The notes under the pieces are model-generated. The model was not told the DNA's origin and made no database searches. It saw only the letters and a program-made list of their open reading frames with translations. A stretch of DNA of 64,000 nucleotides from Streptomyces sp. NBC_00078 (GTDB lineage Bacteria; Actinomycetota; Actinomycetes; Streptomycetales; Streptomycetaceae). The stretch spans positions 2,728,001-2,792,000 of the forward strand of contig NZ_JAPELX010000001.1 of NCBI RefSeq assembly GCF_026343335.1, in the 5' to 3' direction. Position 1 is the first letter of the stretch. Every line of letters starts with the position of its first letter. Shown here one piece after another: positions 50,973 to 58,900 of this stretch. The translations under genes and the position numbers were made by a program.

Positions 50973-51215
50973 ATGATCCTGTTCCTGCCCGTGCTCGGCA
51001 TCTTCGCCTGGATGGCCTGGTCGGTCTGCCGGATGAGCCAACTGCCCGTCCTGCGGCGGATGCTGCCCTCGCTGCTGCTGACGGCCGCCCTGCTGTGGTG
51101 GGTCGTCCTGCGGACGTCCGGCCCCGTGGTCTGGTGGTCCTTCTGTCTTCCGGTCGGCCTCGCCGTGGCGTCGTGGGCCGTCAGCCTGGCCGAACGCCGC
51201 TTGGCCCGCAGGTGA
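50973..51215 (+). CDS. Small two-helix membrane protein
   Basis: This 80-residue protein has hydrophobic helices at residues 1-20 (ILFLPVLGIFAWMAWSV), 30-48 (LPSLLLTAALLWWVVL) and 52-72 (VVWWSFCLPVGLAVASWAV) and a basic C-terminus AERRLARR. TAGCTT ends six bases before ATG 50973, consistent with a leaderless transcript. I recognise no family. It is followed by a 15-bp hairpin shared with the convergent DUF4360 gene. Confidence 0.7.
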   Translation: MILFLPVLGIFAWMAWSVCRMSQLPVLRRMLPSLLLTAALLWWVVLRTSGPVVWWSFCLPVGLAVASWAVSLAERRLARR

Positions 51216-51288
51216 CTTGACGGATCGTCATTTTGCCCAATTGGCAGCTGCCCAACAGACGTCAGCCCTGGCGTGCCGTGTCCACGGG

Positions 51289-51323
51289 GGCAGGGGTGGC
51301 CCGTGGCGCGGGCCACCCCTGCC
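51289..51323. terminator. Bidirectional terminator before DUF4360 gene
   Basis: A perfect 15-bp stem (51289-51303 with 51309-51323) with a 5-base loop lies 7 bases from the DUF4360 stop codon. Confidence 0.85.
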
Positions 51324-51330
51324 ACGCGCG

Positions 51331-51981
51331 TCAGGACTTCGGGCACTCCTGCCACGCCATGTGGTACACGGTGCTGATGTCCCCGTCGGTCGAGTCCATC
51401 GTCATGAAGCTGACCTTGCCCGGGTTCTGGCTCCCCGCGTTCACTCTCAACTCGGTGTTGATGTTGAAGTTGCGCAGAACTCCGCAGGGCGCCCAGACCA
51501 GTTGGGCCCAGTCGGTGCTGTCGGTGGCCTGCCAGTCGTCGTTGTACGTGCCGCTGAAGGGGTGGGTCTTGGGCACCGTGTTGGAGGAGCCCTGGAAGTA
51601 GTACGAGGCCTTCTGCGTGGCGGACGCTCCCGGCTGGAGCGAGAGGAAGCCCCGGTAGTCGGCGCTGGCGATGGCGTAGGTGAAGCCCTGCGGGACGTGC
51701 ACGATCAGGTTGAGCTGGCAGTTCTTGCGGAACGCCGTGGGGTCGGAGTTGCCGCCGGCCTGGGCGAGGTAGTCGCTGTAGGTCACCGTGAAGGCCGTGT
51801 TGTCCGGGGAGACGGCGACGGCCGCCGTGCCCTTGGGACAGCCCGAGCCGTTCACGGTCGCCACGTCGATGACGATCTTGTCCGGGGGCGGGTCGTCGAA
51901 GACGGGGGACGAGTGCTGGGCGGGTAGCGCGGTGGTGAGCAGAGCGGCTATGGCGCCGCCCATGAGGAGTCCGCCAGACAT
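51331..51981 (-). CDS. DUF4360 secreted protein
   Basis: This 216-residue exported protein has an N-terminal signal peptide (GGLLMGGAIAALLTTALPAQ) at the ATG 51981, chosen because GGAGAG precedes it. The mature part is the DUF4360 beta-rich domain: IDVATVNGSGCPKGTAAVAVSPDN, FTVTYSDYLAQAGG, RKNCQLNLIVHVPQGFTYAIA and a final Trp/Cys segment AWQECPKS. Four cysteines may form two disulfides. The family is secreted by fungi and actinomycetes; its function is unknown. Confidence 0.88.
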   Translation of the reverse strand: MSGGLLMGGAIAALLTTALPAQHSSPVFDDPPPDKIVIDVATVNGSGCPKGTAAVAVSPDNTAFTVTYSDYLAQAGGNSDPTAFRKNCQLNLIVHVPQGFTYAIASADYRGFLSLQPGASATQKASYYFQGSSNTVPKTHPFSGTYNDDWQATDSTDWAQLVWAPCGVLRNFNINTELRVNAGSQNPGKVSFMTMDSTDGDISTVYHMAWQECPKS

Positions 51982-52175
51982 GGTCTCTCCGGTTCTGTGA
52001 GTGGGGGGTGGCTCGCCCCGGCACTCAAGCAACCCTTTGGAGAAACCGTGGGGTTCCTGTGAAGACCGGAGGCGATCGCATCGTAGGGAGGCACACATAC
52101 GGCGACCAGGTCGAACTCAAGCCATTCACAGACACGGATTTCACAGGGCGGCACTCTCGCCGCACCCGGACACCA

Positions 52176-52212
52176 CTGACGGGCTGCCACTTCCAGGGCG
52201 ACAGCCCGTCAG
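52176..52212 (-). terminator. Hairpin downstream of the Rrf2 operon
   Basis: A perfect 11-bp stem (CTGACGGGCTG with CAGCCCGTCAG) has a 15-base loop and lies 35 bases past the stop of the small membrane gene. Two near-identical CAGCACCTCACGG units follow at 52211-52234. Confidence 0.65.
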
Positions 52213-52246
52213 CACCTCACGGCTCAGCACCTCACGGCCCGGTACC

Positions 52247-52504
52247 TCAACGCGAGGCCCCGCGTGAGCGGATGTAGCGCCAGCCGAAGCAGAGCGTCGC
52301 CGACACCCCCACGGCGACACCGACGCCGCACAGCGCTGTCGCCCACGCGGCCATGTCCTGCGTGATCCACAGCAGGCTCACTGCGACCAGCGCCACGGCG
52401 AACAGGAAACGCTCGCCATGACCCAGGTCGCGGCCGGTCGGTCCCCGGTAGCTGTGCACCCGTACTCCACGCTCTTCATCCTGATATCCCGCCACCCGGT
52501 CCAA
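52247..52504 (-). CDS. Small two-helix membrane protein downstream of rrf2
   Basis: This protein of about 85 residues has helices FLFAVALVAVSLLWITQDMAAW and ALCGVGVAVGVSATLCFGW and a polar N-terminus (YQDEERGVRVHSY). TTG 52504 has GGAGGGG five bases upstream and is the likely start; GTG 52495 is an alternative. It follows the Rrf2 gene by 21 bases and is probably cotranscribed and thus a candidate target. No family assignment. Confidence 0.62.
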   Translation of the reverse strand: MDRVAGYQDEERGVRVHSYRGPTGRDLGHGERFLFAVALVAVSLLWITQDMAAWATALCGVGVAVGVSATLCFGWRYIRSRGASR

Positions 52505-52525
52505 CCGCCCCTCCGGGCCCGCGGC

Positions 52526-52984
52526 TTACGGGTTCTTCCAGGCCGCCGGCTCCGCCGCCAGCCGCTGCACCGGCTCCGGCAGCGCGTCCGCCGCGATGTC
52601 GGCGATCGTGACGCCTTCGAGGATCCTGCGCACGTTGGCCCGCAGGGCGATCCACAGGGGCAGCAGGGGCTGCGCGGATCCCGTGTACTCCAGGCCGGTG
52701 GGCCGCTCGCCGCGCACGGAGACGATCGGGCCGTCGACGGCACGGATCACGTCCGCGACCGTGATCTTCGCGGCTTCGCGCGCCAGCTGGTAGCCGCCGT
52801 TGCCCCCGCGCCGGCTGTCGACGACGCCGCCGCGCCGCAGGTCACCGAGGATGCCTTCGAGGAACTTGTGCGGGATGTCCTGCGCGGCGGCGATAACCTC
52901 GGCCTTCACCGGAGTGCCGTCCTGGCGCACCGCGAGCTCCAGAACCGCCCGTACCGCGTAATCCGCCCGTGCCGAGATCCTCAT
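52526..52984 (-). CDS. Rrf2-family transcription regulator without Fe-S cysteines
   Basis: This 152-residue winged-helix regulator contains ISARADYAVRAVLELAV, AAAQDIPHKFLEGILGDLRRGGVVDSRRGGNGGYQLAR (in parts) and TVADVIRAVDGPI, characteristic of Rrf2. IscR, NsrR and RsrR carry three cysteines for an Fe-S cluster; this protein has no cysteine at all, so it belongs to the cluster-free CymR-like group. ATG 52984 lies six bases after CACAAT, and the inverted repeat AGCAC-N4-GTGCT overlaps this element, suggesting autorepression. Confidence 0.9.
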   Translation of the reverse strand: MRISARADYAVRAVLELAVRQDGTPVKAEVIAAAQDIPHKFLEGILGDLRRGGVVDSRRGGNGGYQLAREAAKITVADVIRAVDGPIVSVRGERPTGLEYTGSAQPLLPLWIALRANVRRILEGVTIADIAADALPEPVQRLAAEPAAWKNP

Positions 52985-52998
52985 AGCACCATTGTGCT
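52985..52998 (-). promoter_or_regulatory. Inverted repeat over the rrf2 -10 region
   Basis: AGCAC (52985-52989) and GTGCT (52994-52998) flank four bases; the -10-like CACAAT lies within. It is a candidate autoregulatory site. Confidence 0.5.
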
Positions 52999-53127
52999 GG
53001 GTCCGGCCGTACGCAAGGACCTCGCGCGAAGACGGCGCGCGAAGGCGACGCGCGTCCGTCGGACGTACGGCTGACGTTGCCCGGGGCGGCGGCGGAGGGG
53101 TGCCGGTGACCCCGGTCCGACGCACTC

Positions 53128-53156
53128 GCCCCCGCCCCCGCCCCCGCCCCCGCCCC
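53128..53156. repeat. Simple (GCCCCC)n repeat
   Basis: Four perfect GCCCCC units and a partial fifth lie just past the abfA stop on the minus strand. It would be G-rich on the transcribed abfA RNA and could fold as a quadruplex. Confidence 0.9.
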
Positions 53157-53170
53157 GGCGCGGGCGGCCG

Positions 53171-54685
53171 CTAGGCCAGCCGGATCACGTTCCAGGACAG
53201 CGGTTCGAGTACGGCGGTGAGGGTGCCGTCCGTGAGGGCGGTGCCCTCGACCGCGTGCGGGGCGACCCGCTCGGGCTCGTCGAGGGTGTTACAGGCGTCC
53301 GGGTCGGCGTCCGCGAGGGCACTGTGCTCGACGACGGACGTCAGGTCGAGGCCGTTCAGGGCTACTTCGAGCGAAAGCGCCTCGGTGCGGCTGCGGCTGA
53401 CGGCGAAGACGGTGACGGTTCCGTCCTCCGCGCGCACGGCCGTGGCGTGCAGCAGGTCGGCCTCGCCGTACTTCTTCGTCTCGTACGTCGGTGAGTCGAC
53501 CCGGACGTCGAGGACCTGGCCGCGGCCGTACTGCGAGGCCTGGGCGAAGGGGAAGAAGGTCGTCTGGCGCCAGGCCGGACCGCCGGGCTCGGTCATGATC
53601 GGGGCGATGACGTTGACCAGCTGGGCGAGACACGCGACGGTGACGCGGTCCGCGTGCCGCAGCAGGGCGATGAGGAGCGAGCCGAAGACGACGGCGTCGG
53701 TGACGCTGTAGTTGTCCTCCAGGAGCCGCGGGGCCTCCGGCCAGTCCCGCTGGTCGACGCCCTCGGCGTGCTTCTCCCACTCACGCAGGTACCAGACGTT
53801 CCACTCGTCGAAGGAGAGATTGATCTTCTTCTTCGACTTCAGCCGCGCACCCACGTGGTCGGCGGTCGCGACGACGTTGTCGATGAACGACTCCATGTCG
53901 ACGGCGGAGGCGAGGAAGGAGTCGATGTCGCCGTCCTCGGGCCAGTAGTAGGCGTGCAGGGAGACGTAGTCGACGAGGTCGTACGTCTCCTTGAGGACCG
54001 TCGCCTCCCACTCGGCGAAGGTCGGCATGGACTGGCTGGAGGAGCCGCAGGCGACGAGTTCGACTCCGTGGTCGATCTGGCGCATGGCCCGGGCCGTCTC
54101 CGCGGCGATCCGGCCGTACTCCTCGGCCGTCTTGTGGCCGGTCTGCCAGGGGCCGTCCATCTCGTTGCCCAGGCACCACAACCTGATGCCGAAGGGGTCC
54201 TTGTCGCCGTGGCCCACGCGCAGGTCGGACAGGGCGGTGCCACTGTCGTGGTTGGCGTACTCCTGGAGTTCGAGGGCCTCGGCCACGCCGCGCGTCCCGA
54301 GGTTGACGGCCATCATGGGCTCGGCCTGCGGACCGACCTTGCGGAGGAAGTCGATGTACTCCGACAGGCCGAAGCGGTTGGTCTCGGTGGAGTGCCAGGC
54401 GAGGTCGAGCCGGCGGGGGCGGTCCTCCGCGGGGCCCACGGAGTCCTCCCACTTGTAGCCCGAGACGAAGTTTCCGCCGGGGTAGCGGATGGCGGTGACA
54501 CCGAGTTCGCGGACCAGGTCGAGGACGTCCTGGCGCAGGCCCTTGTCGTCGGCCGTGGGGTGGCCCGGTTCGAAGATGCCGGTGTAGACGCAGCGGCCGA
54601 GGTGTTCCACGAAGGAGCCGAAGATGCGGGGATTGACCTCACCGACGGTGAAGGCGGGGTCAAGGGTGAAGCGGGCGGTGCTCAT
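53171..54685 (-). CDS. abfA: GH51 alpha-L-arabinofuranosidase
   Basis: This 504-residue intracellular glycosidase without signal peptide removes terminal L-arabinofuranose from arabino-oligosaccharides. Glu in WCLGNEMDGPWQ is the acid/base and Glu in NLSFDEWNVWY the nucleophile, both GH51 signatures; the N-terminus has GSFVEHLGRCVYTGIFEPGH. The start is ATG 54685. A LacI-type operator core (54865-54877) lies in the upstream region, 180 bases away. The released arabinose could be handled by the ChvE transporter and oxidative genes elsewhere in this window, which is inference. Confidence 0.95.
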   Translation of the reverse strand: MSTARFTLDPAFTVGEVNPRIFGSFVEHLGRCVYTGIFEPGHPTADDKGLRQDVLDLVRELGVTAIRYPGGNFVSGYKWEDSVGPAEDRPRRLDLAWHSTETNRFGLSEYIDFLRKVGPQAEPMMAVNLGTRGVAEALELQEYANHDSGTALSDLRVGHGDKDPFGIRLWCLGNEMDGPWQTGHKTAEEYGRIAAETARAMRQIDHGVELVACGSSSQSMPTFAEWEATVLKETYDLVDYVSLHAYYWPEDGDIDSFLASAVDMESFIDNVVATADHVGARLKSKKKINLSFDEWNVWYLREWEKHAEGVDQRDWPEAPRLLEDNYSVTDAVVFGSLLIALLRHADRVTVACLAQLVNVIAPIMTEPGGPAWRQTTFFPFAQASQYGRGQVLDVRVDSPTYETKKYGEADLLHATAVRAEDGTVTVFAVSRSRTEALSLEVALNGLDLTSVVEHSALADADPDACNTLDEPERVAPHAVEGTALTDGTLTAVLEPLSWNVIRLA

Positions 54686-54864
54686 GTGCGCCTTTCGGGG
54701 GTGGGTATGTCTGTTTCGCGGGCGGGTGCGGGTGGTTCGTGGCTGGTCAGATCGGGTCAGGTCGGGTCAGGTCGTCCCATGCCCGCCCCTTCTGATCGAC
54801 TGCGCCCGATCGCCCCGTTCGGTATCTCGTCGTCCGCTCGTAACCTCGAACCGGACGCTAAGTA

Positions 54865-54877
54865 GGAAGCGCTTGCC
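54865..54877 (-). promoter_or_regulatory. LacI-type operator upstream of abfA
   Basis: GGAAGCGCTTGCC contains the symmetric core AAGCGCTT used by LacI-family repressors of Streptomyces sugar operons. No LacI gene lies within the window. Confidence 0.65.
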
Positions 54878-54981
54878 AGTCAATGGTTAGCACGGGTCTT
54901 TCCAGCCACGGAGGTCGTTCTCGGTTGAACGAGGGCCTGGTCTCGGGCAGCCTGCTGTGCGGCGGCGACGAAGGGGGAGCG

Positions 54982-55605
54982 ATGGGTGTCGCGGGCGCGG
55001 GGAAGAAGGCGGCCCGGCTCGCCGCAGGGCTGCGGCGCTCACGCAGGGCCGCCTCCGGGATGCGGGAACTGACGAAAGGCCTCGGTGCGGCGGTGCGGGC
55101 CAGCCCGCGCCCACCGGCCGACGCGCGCGAACTGTGCCGGGTGCTGTGCGAGGCGATGCGCGTACGGCGCGGCGGGCGGCCCGTGGAGCTGCGGTTCGAG
55201 CGGTTCCCGGACGAGATCGAGGTCACCGGGCTGTGGGTGGAGTTCCAGGACTTCGACCTGGTGATCGTCGAGGAGCGGGCCGAGGCGGTGCAGCAACTGG
55301 TCATCCTCGGCCATGAGTTGTGGCACCTGCACGCCGGGCACAGCCACCACCACATTGCCGGGGCGGCGCTGGCCGGCCGGCACGAATGGAATGCCTTCGA
55401 CGACGCCGCACTGTCCGTGGCCGCGCGTGACGGCTCCCGTGCCGCCGACGAGGCGGAGGCCGACGACTTCGGGCACCGGCTCGCCGCCGCGTTCCGTCCC
55501 CTGCTGTCCGGTGGGTCGGGGCGGTCCGGACAGGACACAGTCGCCCCGCTCGACCCGCTCCGACGGTCCCTCGGCTACCGGGGGCGTGGGGGAACGGCGC
55601 GGTGA
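54982..55605 (+). CDS. Zincin-like (ImmA/IrrE-type) toxin-family metallopeptidase
   Basis: This protein of about 207 residues has HELWHLHAGH carrying the HExxH zinc motif in the family context ILGHELWHLHAGHSHHH. The first part RELTKGLGAAVRA and WVEFQDFDLVIVEERA matches the actinobacterial toxin-component family that pairs with MAB_1171c membrane proteins. ATG 54982 with GGGGGAG before it is preferred; an earlier ATG at 54883 has no Shine-Dalgarno. It overlaps the next gene by four bases (GTGA), so the pair is cotranslated. The XRE regulator often found upstream is absent. The substrate is unknown. Confidence 0.8.
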   Translation: MGVAGAGKKAARLAAGLRRSRRAASGMRELTKGLGAAVRASPRPPADARELCRVLCEAMRVRRGGRPVELRFERFPDEIEVTGLWVEFQDFDLVIVEERAEAVQQLVILGHELWHLHAGHSHHHIAGAALAGRHEWNAFDDAALSVAARDGSRAADEAEADDFGHRLAAAFRPLLSGGSGRSGQDTVAPLDPLRRSLGYRGRGGTAR

Positions 55606-56870
55606 CGACGGCCCTCGCCCGACTGGCGTGGTCCCCCGCGGGTTTCGTCAACGAGTTCTACCCGTCGTTCTGGTGGATCCCGGCCGGCGTCCTGACCGCC
55701 GCCCTGGCGATCAAGCTGCCCACCATCGTGCGGCTGTGGAGCGACCCGCTGCTGCGGGCCGTGGGCGGCGTCCTGCTTCTCGCCTGCGCCGTGTTCGTGT
55801 TCGTGGCGCCGTCGACGATCGCCCGGGTCAACCGGATCACGGGCGTGCCGAACATCTCGGCGCCCTGGGTGTACTCGCTGCTGACCGCGTTCTGCGGCTC
55901 CTGTCTGCTGCTGATCATCGCGTGGCGCAACGGGCTGTCCGACCGTTCGGCGTCGACGGTCCGCGCCGTGCGCTGGGTGATCGCCGGCTCCTGCACGGTG
56001 ATCGCCGCCCTGTGGGTGCTGTTCGCGCTGGCGGACGCGCCGGTGGAACGTCTGCGGGACCTCGACACGTACTACGCCGACACCCCGTACATGCGCGAGA
56101 TGATCCTGCTCTATCTCCTCGCGCAGGCCCTTGCCACCGTGATCACCTCGTGCCTGATCTGGAACTGGGTCCGCACCGAAGGACTGGACGCCTGGCTGCG
56201 CTGGGGCCTGAAGTTCCTGGGTGTCGGTTACGCGACCCAACTCTCCTTCTATGCGGTCAAGTTGCCCGCGGTGGTGGCCCGCTGGACCGGCCATCCCCTG
56301 GACTGGCTGAGCACGGCGGTGGCCCCGCCCCTCGCCTGTCTGTCGGCCATCCTGATAGCGGTCGGCTTCATCCTGCCGCACGCCGGCCAGTACCTGCACG
56401 AACGCTGGCGGGTCCATGCCGCCCACCACCGCCTGCGCCCCCTGTACCTCCTCATGCGCACGGTGAACGGCGGCGGCGTGCCGTTCGTCCTTCACGCCAC
56501 GCCGGAGCTACGGCTCATCCGCCGGGAGACGTTCATCCGCGACGTCCTGCTCCCCCTGGCCCGCCACATCGACGAGGACCGACGCCACCGGGCCTACGAG
56601 GCCGCCCTCGCCCTCGGCCACGCCCCGGCCCACGCCAGGGCCCTCGCCTGCGCGGTGGCCCTCCAGGACGCGGTCGAGGCCCACCGCCGGCCGACGGACA
56701 CCGCCCCGGACCACGCCCCCGGCACCACGGACCTGCTCCGCGAGATCACCACCGTGTCCCAGGCCCTGCGCCACCCGGACGACCTCCTGGCCGTACGCAC
56801 CCGCGCAACGGGACCGGGCCTGGCGGGGCGCGGCGCCGCTGCGAGCGATCAGCGGGGGGTTTCTGGCTGA
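55602..56870 (+). CDS. MAB_1171c family membrane protein
   Basis: This 422-residue protein starts at GTG 55602. The N-terminal half has about seven transmembrane helices (FWWIPAGVLTAALAIKLPTI, AVGGVLLLACAVFVFVAP, WVYSLLTAFCGSCLLLIIAW, VIAGSCTVIAALWVLFALAD). The C-terminal half is soluble and rich in Arg, His and Ala (RHIDEDRRHRAYEAALALGHAPAHARA), typical of MAB_1171c. It is annotated as a putative transporter in the family but no substrate is known. It pairs with the HExxH protein, possibly as an anti-toxin or membrane sensor. A 3' minisatellite follows. Confidence 0.85.
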   Translation: MTTALARLAWSPAGFVNEFYPSFWWIPAGVLTAALAIKLPTIVRLWSDPLLRAVGGVLLLACAVFVFVAPSTIARVNRITGVPNISAPWVYSLLTAFCGSCLLLIIAWRNGLSDRSASTVRAVRWVIAGSCTVIAALWVLFALADAPVERLRDLDTYYADTPYMREMILLYLLAQALATVITSCLIWNWVRTEGLDAWLRWGLKFLGVGYATQLSFYAVKLPAVVARWTGHPLDWLSTAVAPPLACLSAILIAVGFILPHAGQYLHERWRVHAAHHRLRPLYLLMRTVNGGGVPFVLHATPELRLIRRETFIRDVLLPLARHIDEDRRHRAYEAALALGHAPAHARALACAVALQDAVEAHRRPTDTAPDHAPGTTDLLREITTVSQALRHPDDLLAVRTRATGPGLAGRGAAASDQRGVSG

Positions 56871-56940
56871 GGCGGGGGGGGGGTGGGCGGGCCGCGGAAA
56901 AGATAACGGGGGCGGGGGGGCCGGGAGGCTGGGAGAGGAG

Positions 56941-57211
56941 GCCCGGAGGCCGGAGGCCGGGGGCCCGGAGGCGGAAGGCCCGGAGGCGGAAGGCCCGGGG
57001 GCCCGGAGGCGGGAGGCCGGAGACCGGAGGCCGGGGGCCGGGGGCCGGGGGCCGGAAGACCGGGGGCCGGAAGACCGGGGGCCGGAAGACCGGGGGCCGG
57101 TGGCCGGAAGACCGGAGGCCGGTGGCCGGTGGCCGGTGGCCGGTGGCCGGTGGCCGGTGGCCGGAAGACCGGAGGCCCGGAGGCCAAGGGGGCCAAGGGG
57201 CCCAAGGGGCC
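56941..57211. repeat. GC-rich minisatellite after MAB_1171c gene
   Basis: These 270 bases are made almost wholly of short G-rich units. Perfect blocks are three 15-mers GGGGGCCGGAAGACC (57047-57091) and six 7-mers GGTGGCC (57121-57162), with degenerate GGAGGCCGGAGGCC-like units around them and GGCCAAGGGGGCCAAGGGGC at the end (57182). The region 56871-57255 has no other gene. It sits between convergent genes. Confidence 0.92.
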
Positions 57212-57255
57212 GGGCGGGAGCCGTGTAAATGCTCCCGTCCGTGTCGCCTCAGGGT

Positions 57256-58101
57256 TCAGCCCGCGAACGCCGACTGGGGCAGACCCTTTCCGGCACCGGG
57301 AACCACCAGCAGGGAGCCTGCCACCGGGTGGGGTGCGGTCAGGCCCACCCGGGCCGTCGTGACGTAGAGGTCGGTCAGGTCCGGGCCCCCGAAAGCGCAG
57401 GCGGTCACCAGGGGAGTGGGCAGCTCGATCACGCGGTCCAGTTCGCCGTCGGGCGTGTAGCGGCGTACCGCTGCACCGCCCCACAGCGCCACCCACACGC
57501 AGCCGTCGGCGTCCACCGTCAGTCCGTCGGGGAAGCCGGCGCCCTCCTCGATCTGCGCGAACCGGCGCCGGTCCACGGCCCGGCCGCCCTCATGGTGGAA
57601 GACGTCGACCTGTCGCGTCGGCGAGTCGATGTAGTACATCAGGCTGCCGTCGGGGCTCCAGCCGACACCGTTGCTGACCGCGACGTCGTCGAGAACCGTC
57701 CGCACGTCCCCGTCCCCGGTGATCCGGGAGAGTGTGCCGCCGCCGGGCGCCTCGTCGTAGCGCATGGTGCCGGCCCAGAGGGAACCGTCGGGGGCGACGG
57801 CGGCGTCGTTGGCGCGGCGGCCGGGGACGACCTCGCGGTGCAGCCAGCGGAAGGAGTCGTCCGGGTCGACGAGTCCGACCCCGTCCCGGAGATTCAGGAC
57901 GAGCCCACCGCCTGCCCTGGGCTTCGCCGCACCCACGTGCTGGTCGGTCACCCGGACGCCACGGCGACCCGACACGGGGTCGTACGTGTACACACGGGCA
58001 CCGAGGATGTCGATAAAGATCAGCCGGCCGGCGTCCGCGTCCCAGGTCGGGCCCTCCCCCAGGCTCGCCTCGACGCGCACCGCCACCTCGAACGCCGTCA
58101 T
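57256..58101 (-). CDS. SMP-30/gluconolactonase family sugar lactonase
   Basis: This 281-residue six-bladed beta-propeller lactonase has EASLGEGPTWDADAGRLIFIDI (metal-binding Glu at the start), NDAAVAPDGSLWAGTM, VSNGVGWSPDGSLMYYIDSPT and GFPDGLTVDADGCVWVALWGG, the Asn/Asp metal sites of the family. Such enzymes open aldono-lactones formed by sugar dehydrogenases. The start ATG 58101 overlaps the iclR stop (ATGA), so it is cotranscribed with the regulator. Together with the dehydrogenase and dehydratase at 37-39 kb it would complete the first steps of oxidative sugar catabolism. Confidence 0.92.
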   Translation of the reverse strand: MTAFEVAVRVEASLGEGPTWDADAGRLIFIDILGARVYTYDPVSGRRGVRVTDQHVGAAKPRAGGGLVLNLRDGVGLVDPDDSFRWLHREVVPGRRANDAAVAPDGSLWAGTMRYDEAPGGGTLSRITGDGDVRTVLDDVAVSNGVGWSPDGSLMYYIDSPTRQVDVFHHEGGRAVDRRRFAQIEEGAGFPDGLTVDADGCVWVALWGGAAVRRYTPDGELDRVIELPTPLVTACAFGGPDLTDLYVTTARVGLTAPHPVAGSLLVVPGAGKGLPQSAFAG

Positions 58102-58871
58102 ACGACGGTCCTGTAGCCGAGGTGCTCGGAGAGTTCCACGGCGCCCTTGGCGGCGAGCTGCTCCAGCTCCTCGCGGCGCTCGTCGCTCCAGCGGATCATG
58201 GGGACGGAGATGGAGAGGGCGGCGACGACCTGCCCGGTACGGTCCCGTACCGGCGCGGCCACGCAGCTCACGTCCGGATTGGACTCGCGGCTCTCCACCG
58301 CGATACCGCGCTGGCGGATCTGGGCCAGGGCCTCGCGCAGGGCGGACGGTTCGGTGATGCTGTTGGGTGTCATCCCCACCAGCTCGGCGTCGTCCGGGAT
58401 ACGCGAGGTGAGTTCGTGATCCGGAAGGGAGGCCAGCAGCATCTTGCCGACGGACGTGCAGTGCGCGGGCAGCCGGCGCCCGGCGGCGGACACCATGCGC
58501 ACGGCATGCGTGGAGTCGACCTTGGCGATGTAGATGACGTCGGTGCCCTCCAGGATCGCCACGTGCACGGTCTCGTCACAGGTCTCCGCGACGGACCGCG
58601 CCACCTGCTGCCCCTCGGCCGCGAGGTCCAGCTGCTCGGCGTACCGGCTGCCGAGCTGGTACGGCCGCACACCAAGCCGGTAACGTCCCGGCTGCCCGGG
58701 CACCTGGATGATGTACGCGCGGGCGGCGAGCGTGGTGACCAGCTCGTGCACGGTGGTGCGCGGCAGCTGCAGCCTGCGCACGATGTCGGGGGCGGAGAGC
58801 GTCCCGTCCCCGTCGAGGAAGAGCTCAAGAATGTCGAGAGCCCGGGTCACGGCAGGTACGAGGCGTCCCAC
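58098..58871 (-). CDS. IclR-family regulator
   Basis: This 257-residue regulator has an N-terminal winged helix (ALDILELFLDGDGTLSAPDIVRRLQLPRTTVHELV in parts) and the IclR effector domain (VDSTHAVRMVSAAGRRLPAHCTSVGKMLLA). The last part PVRDRTGQVVAALSISVP is typical. It heads an operon with the lactonase. Upstream lie a CCTGTGTTCG/CGAACACAGG inverted repeat and a TTCGAAATTTCAA palindrome; similar boxes occur before the dehydratase and U32-like genes, making it the likely regulator of the whole sugar acid set. Confidence 0.93.
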   Translation of the reverse strand: MGRLVPAVTRALDILELFLDGDGTLSAPDIVRRLQLPRTTVHELVTTLAARAYIIQVPGQPGRYRLGVRPYQLGSRYAEQLDLAAEGQQVARSVAETCDETVHVAILEGTDVIYIAKVDSTHAVRMVSAAGRRLPAHCTSVGKMLLASLPDHELTSRIPDDAELVGMTPNSITEPSALREALAQIRQRGIAVESRESNPDVSCVAAPVRDRTGQVVAALSISVPMIRWSDERREELEQLAAKGAVELSEHLGYRTVV

Positions 58872-58900
58872 AACCGGCCCCCTCCCTTAGTTATCTGAAG

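Noticed and set aside
52200-52240. CAGCACCTCACGG doubled unit as regulator site
   Set aside because: It lies beyond the terminator of the rrf2 operon and is not symmetric; better explained as short duplication.
57047-57162. Possible CRISPR array
   Set aside because: Repeat units are contiguous, 7 or 15 bases long, without spacers or cas genes.
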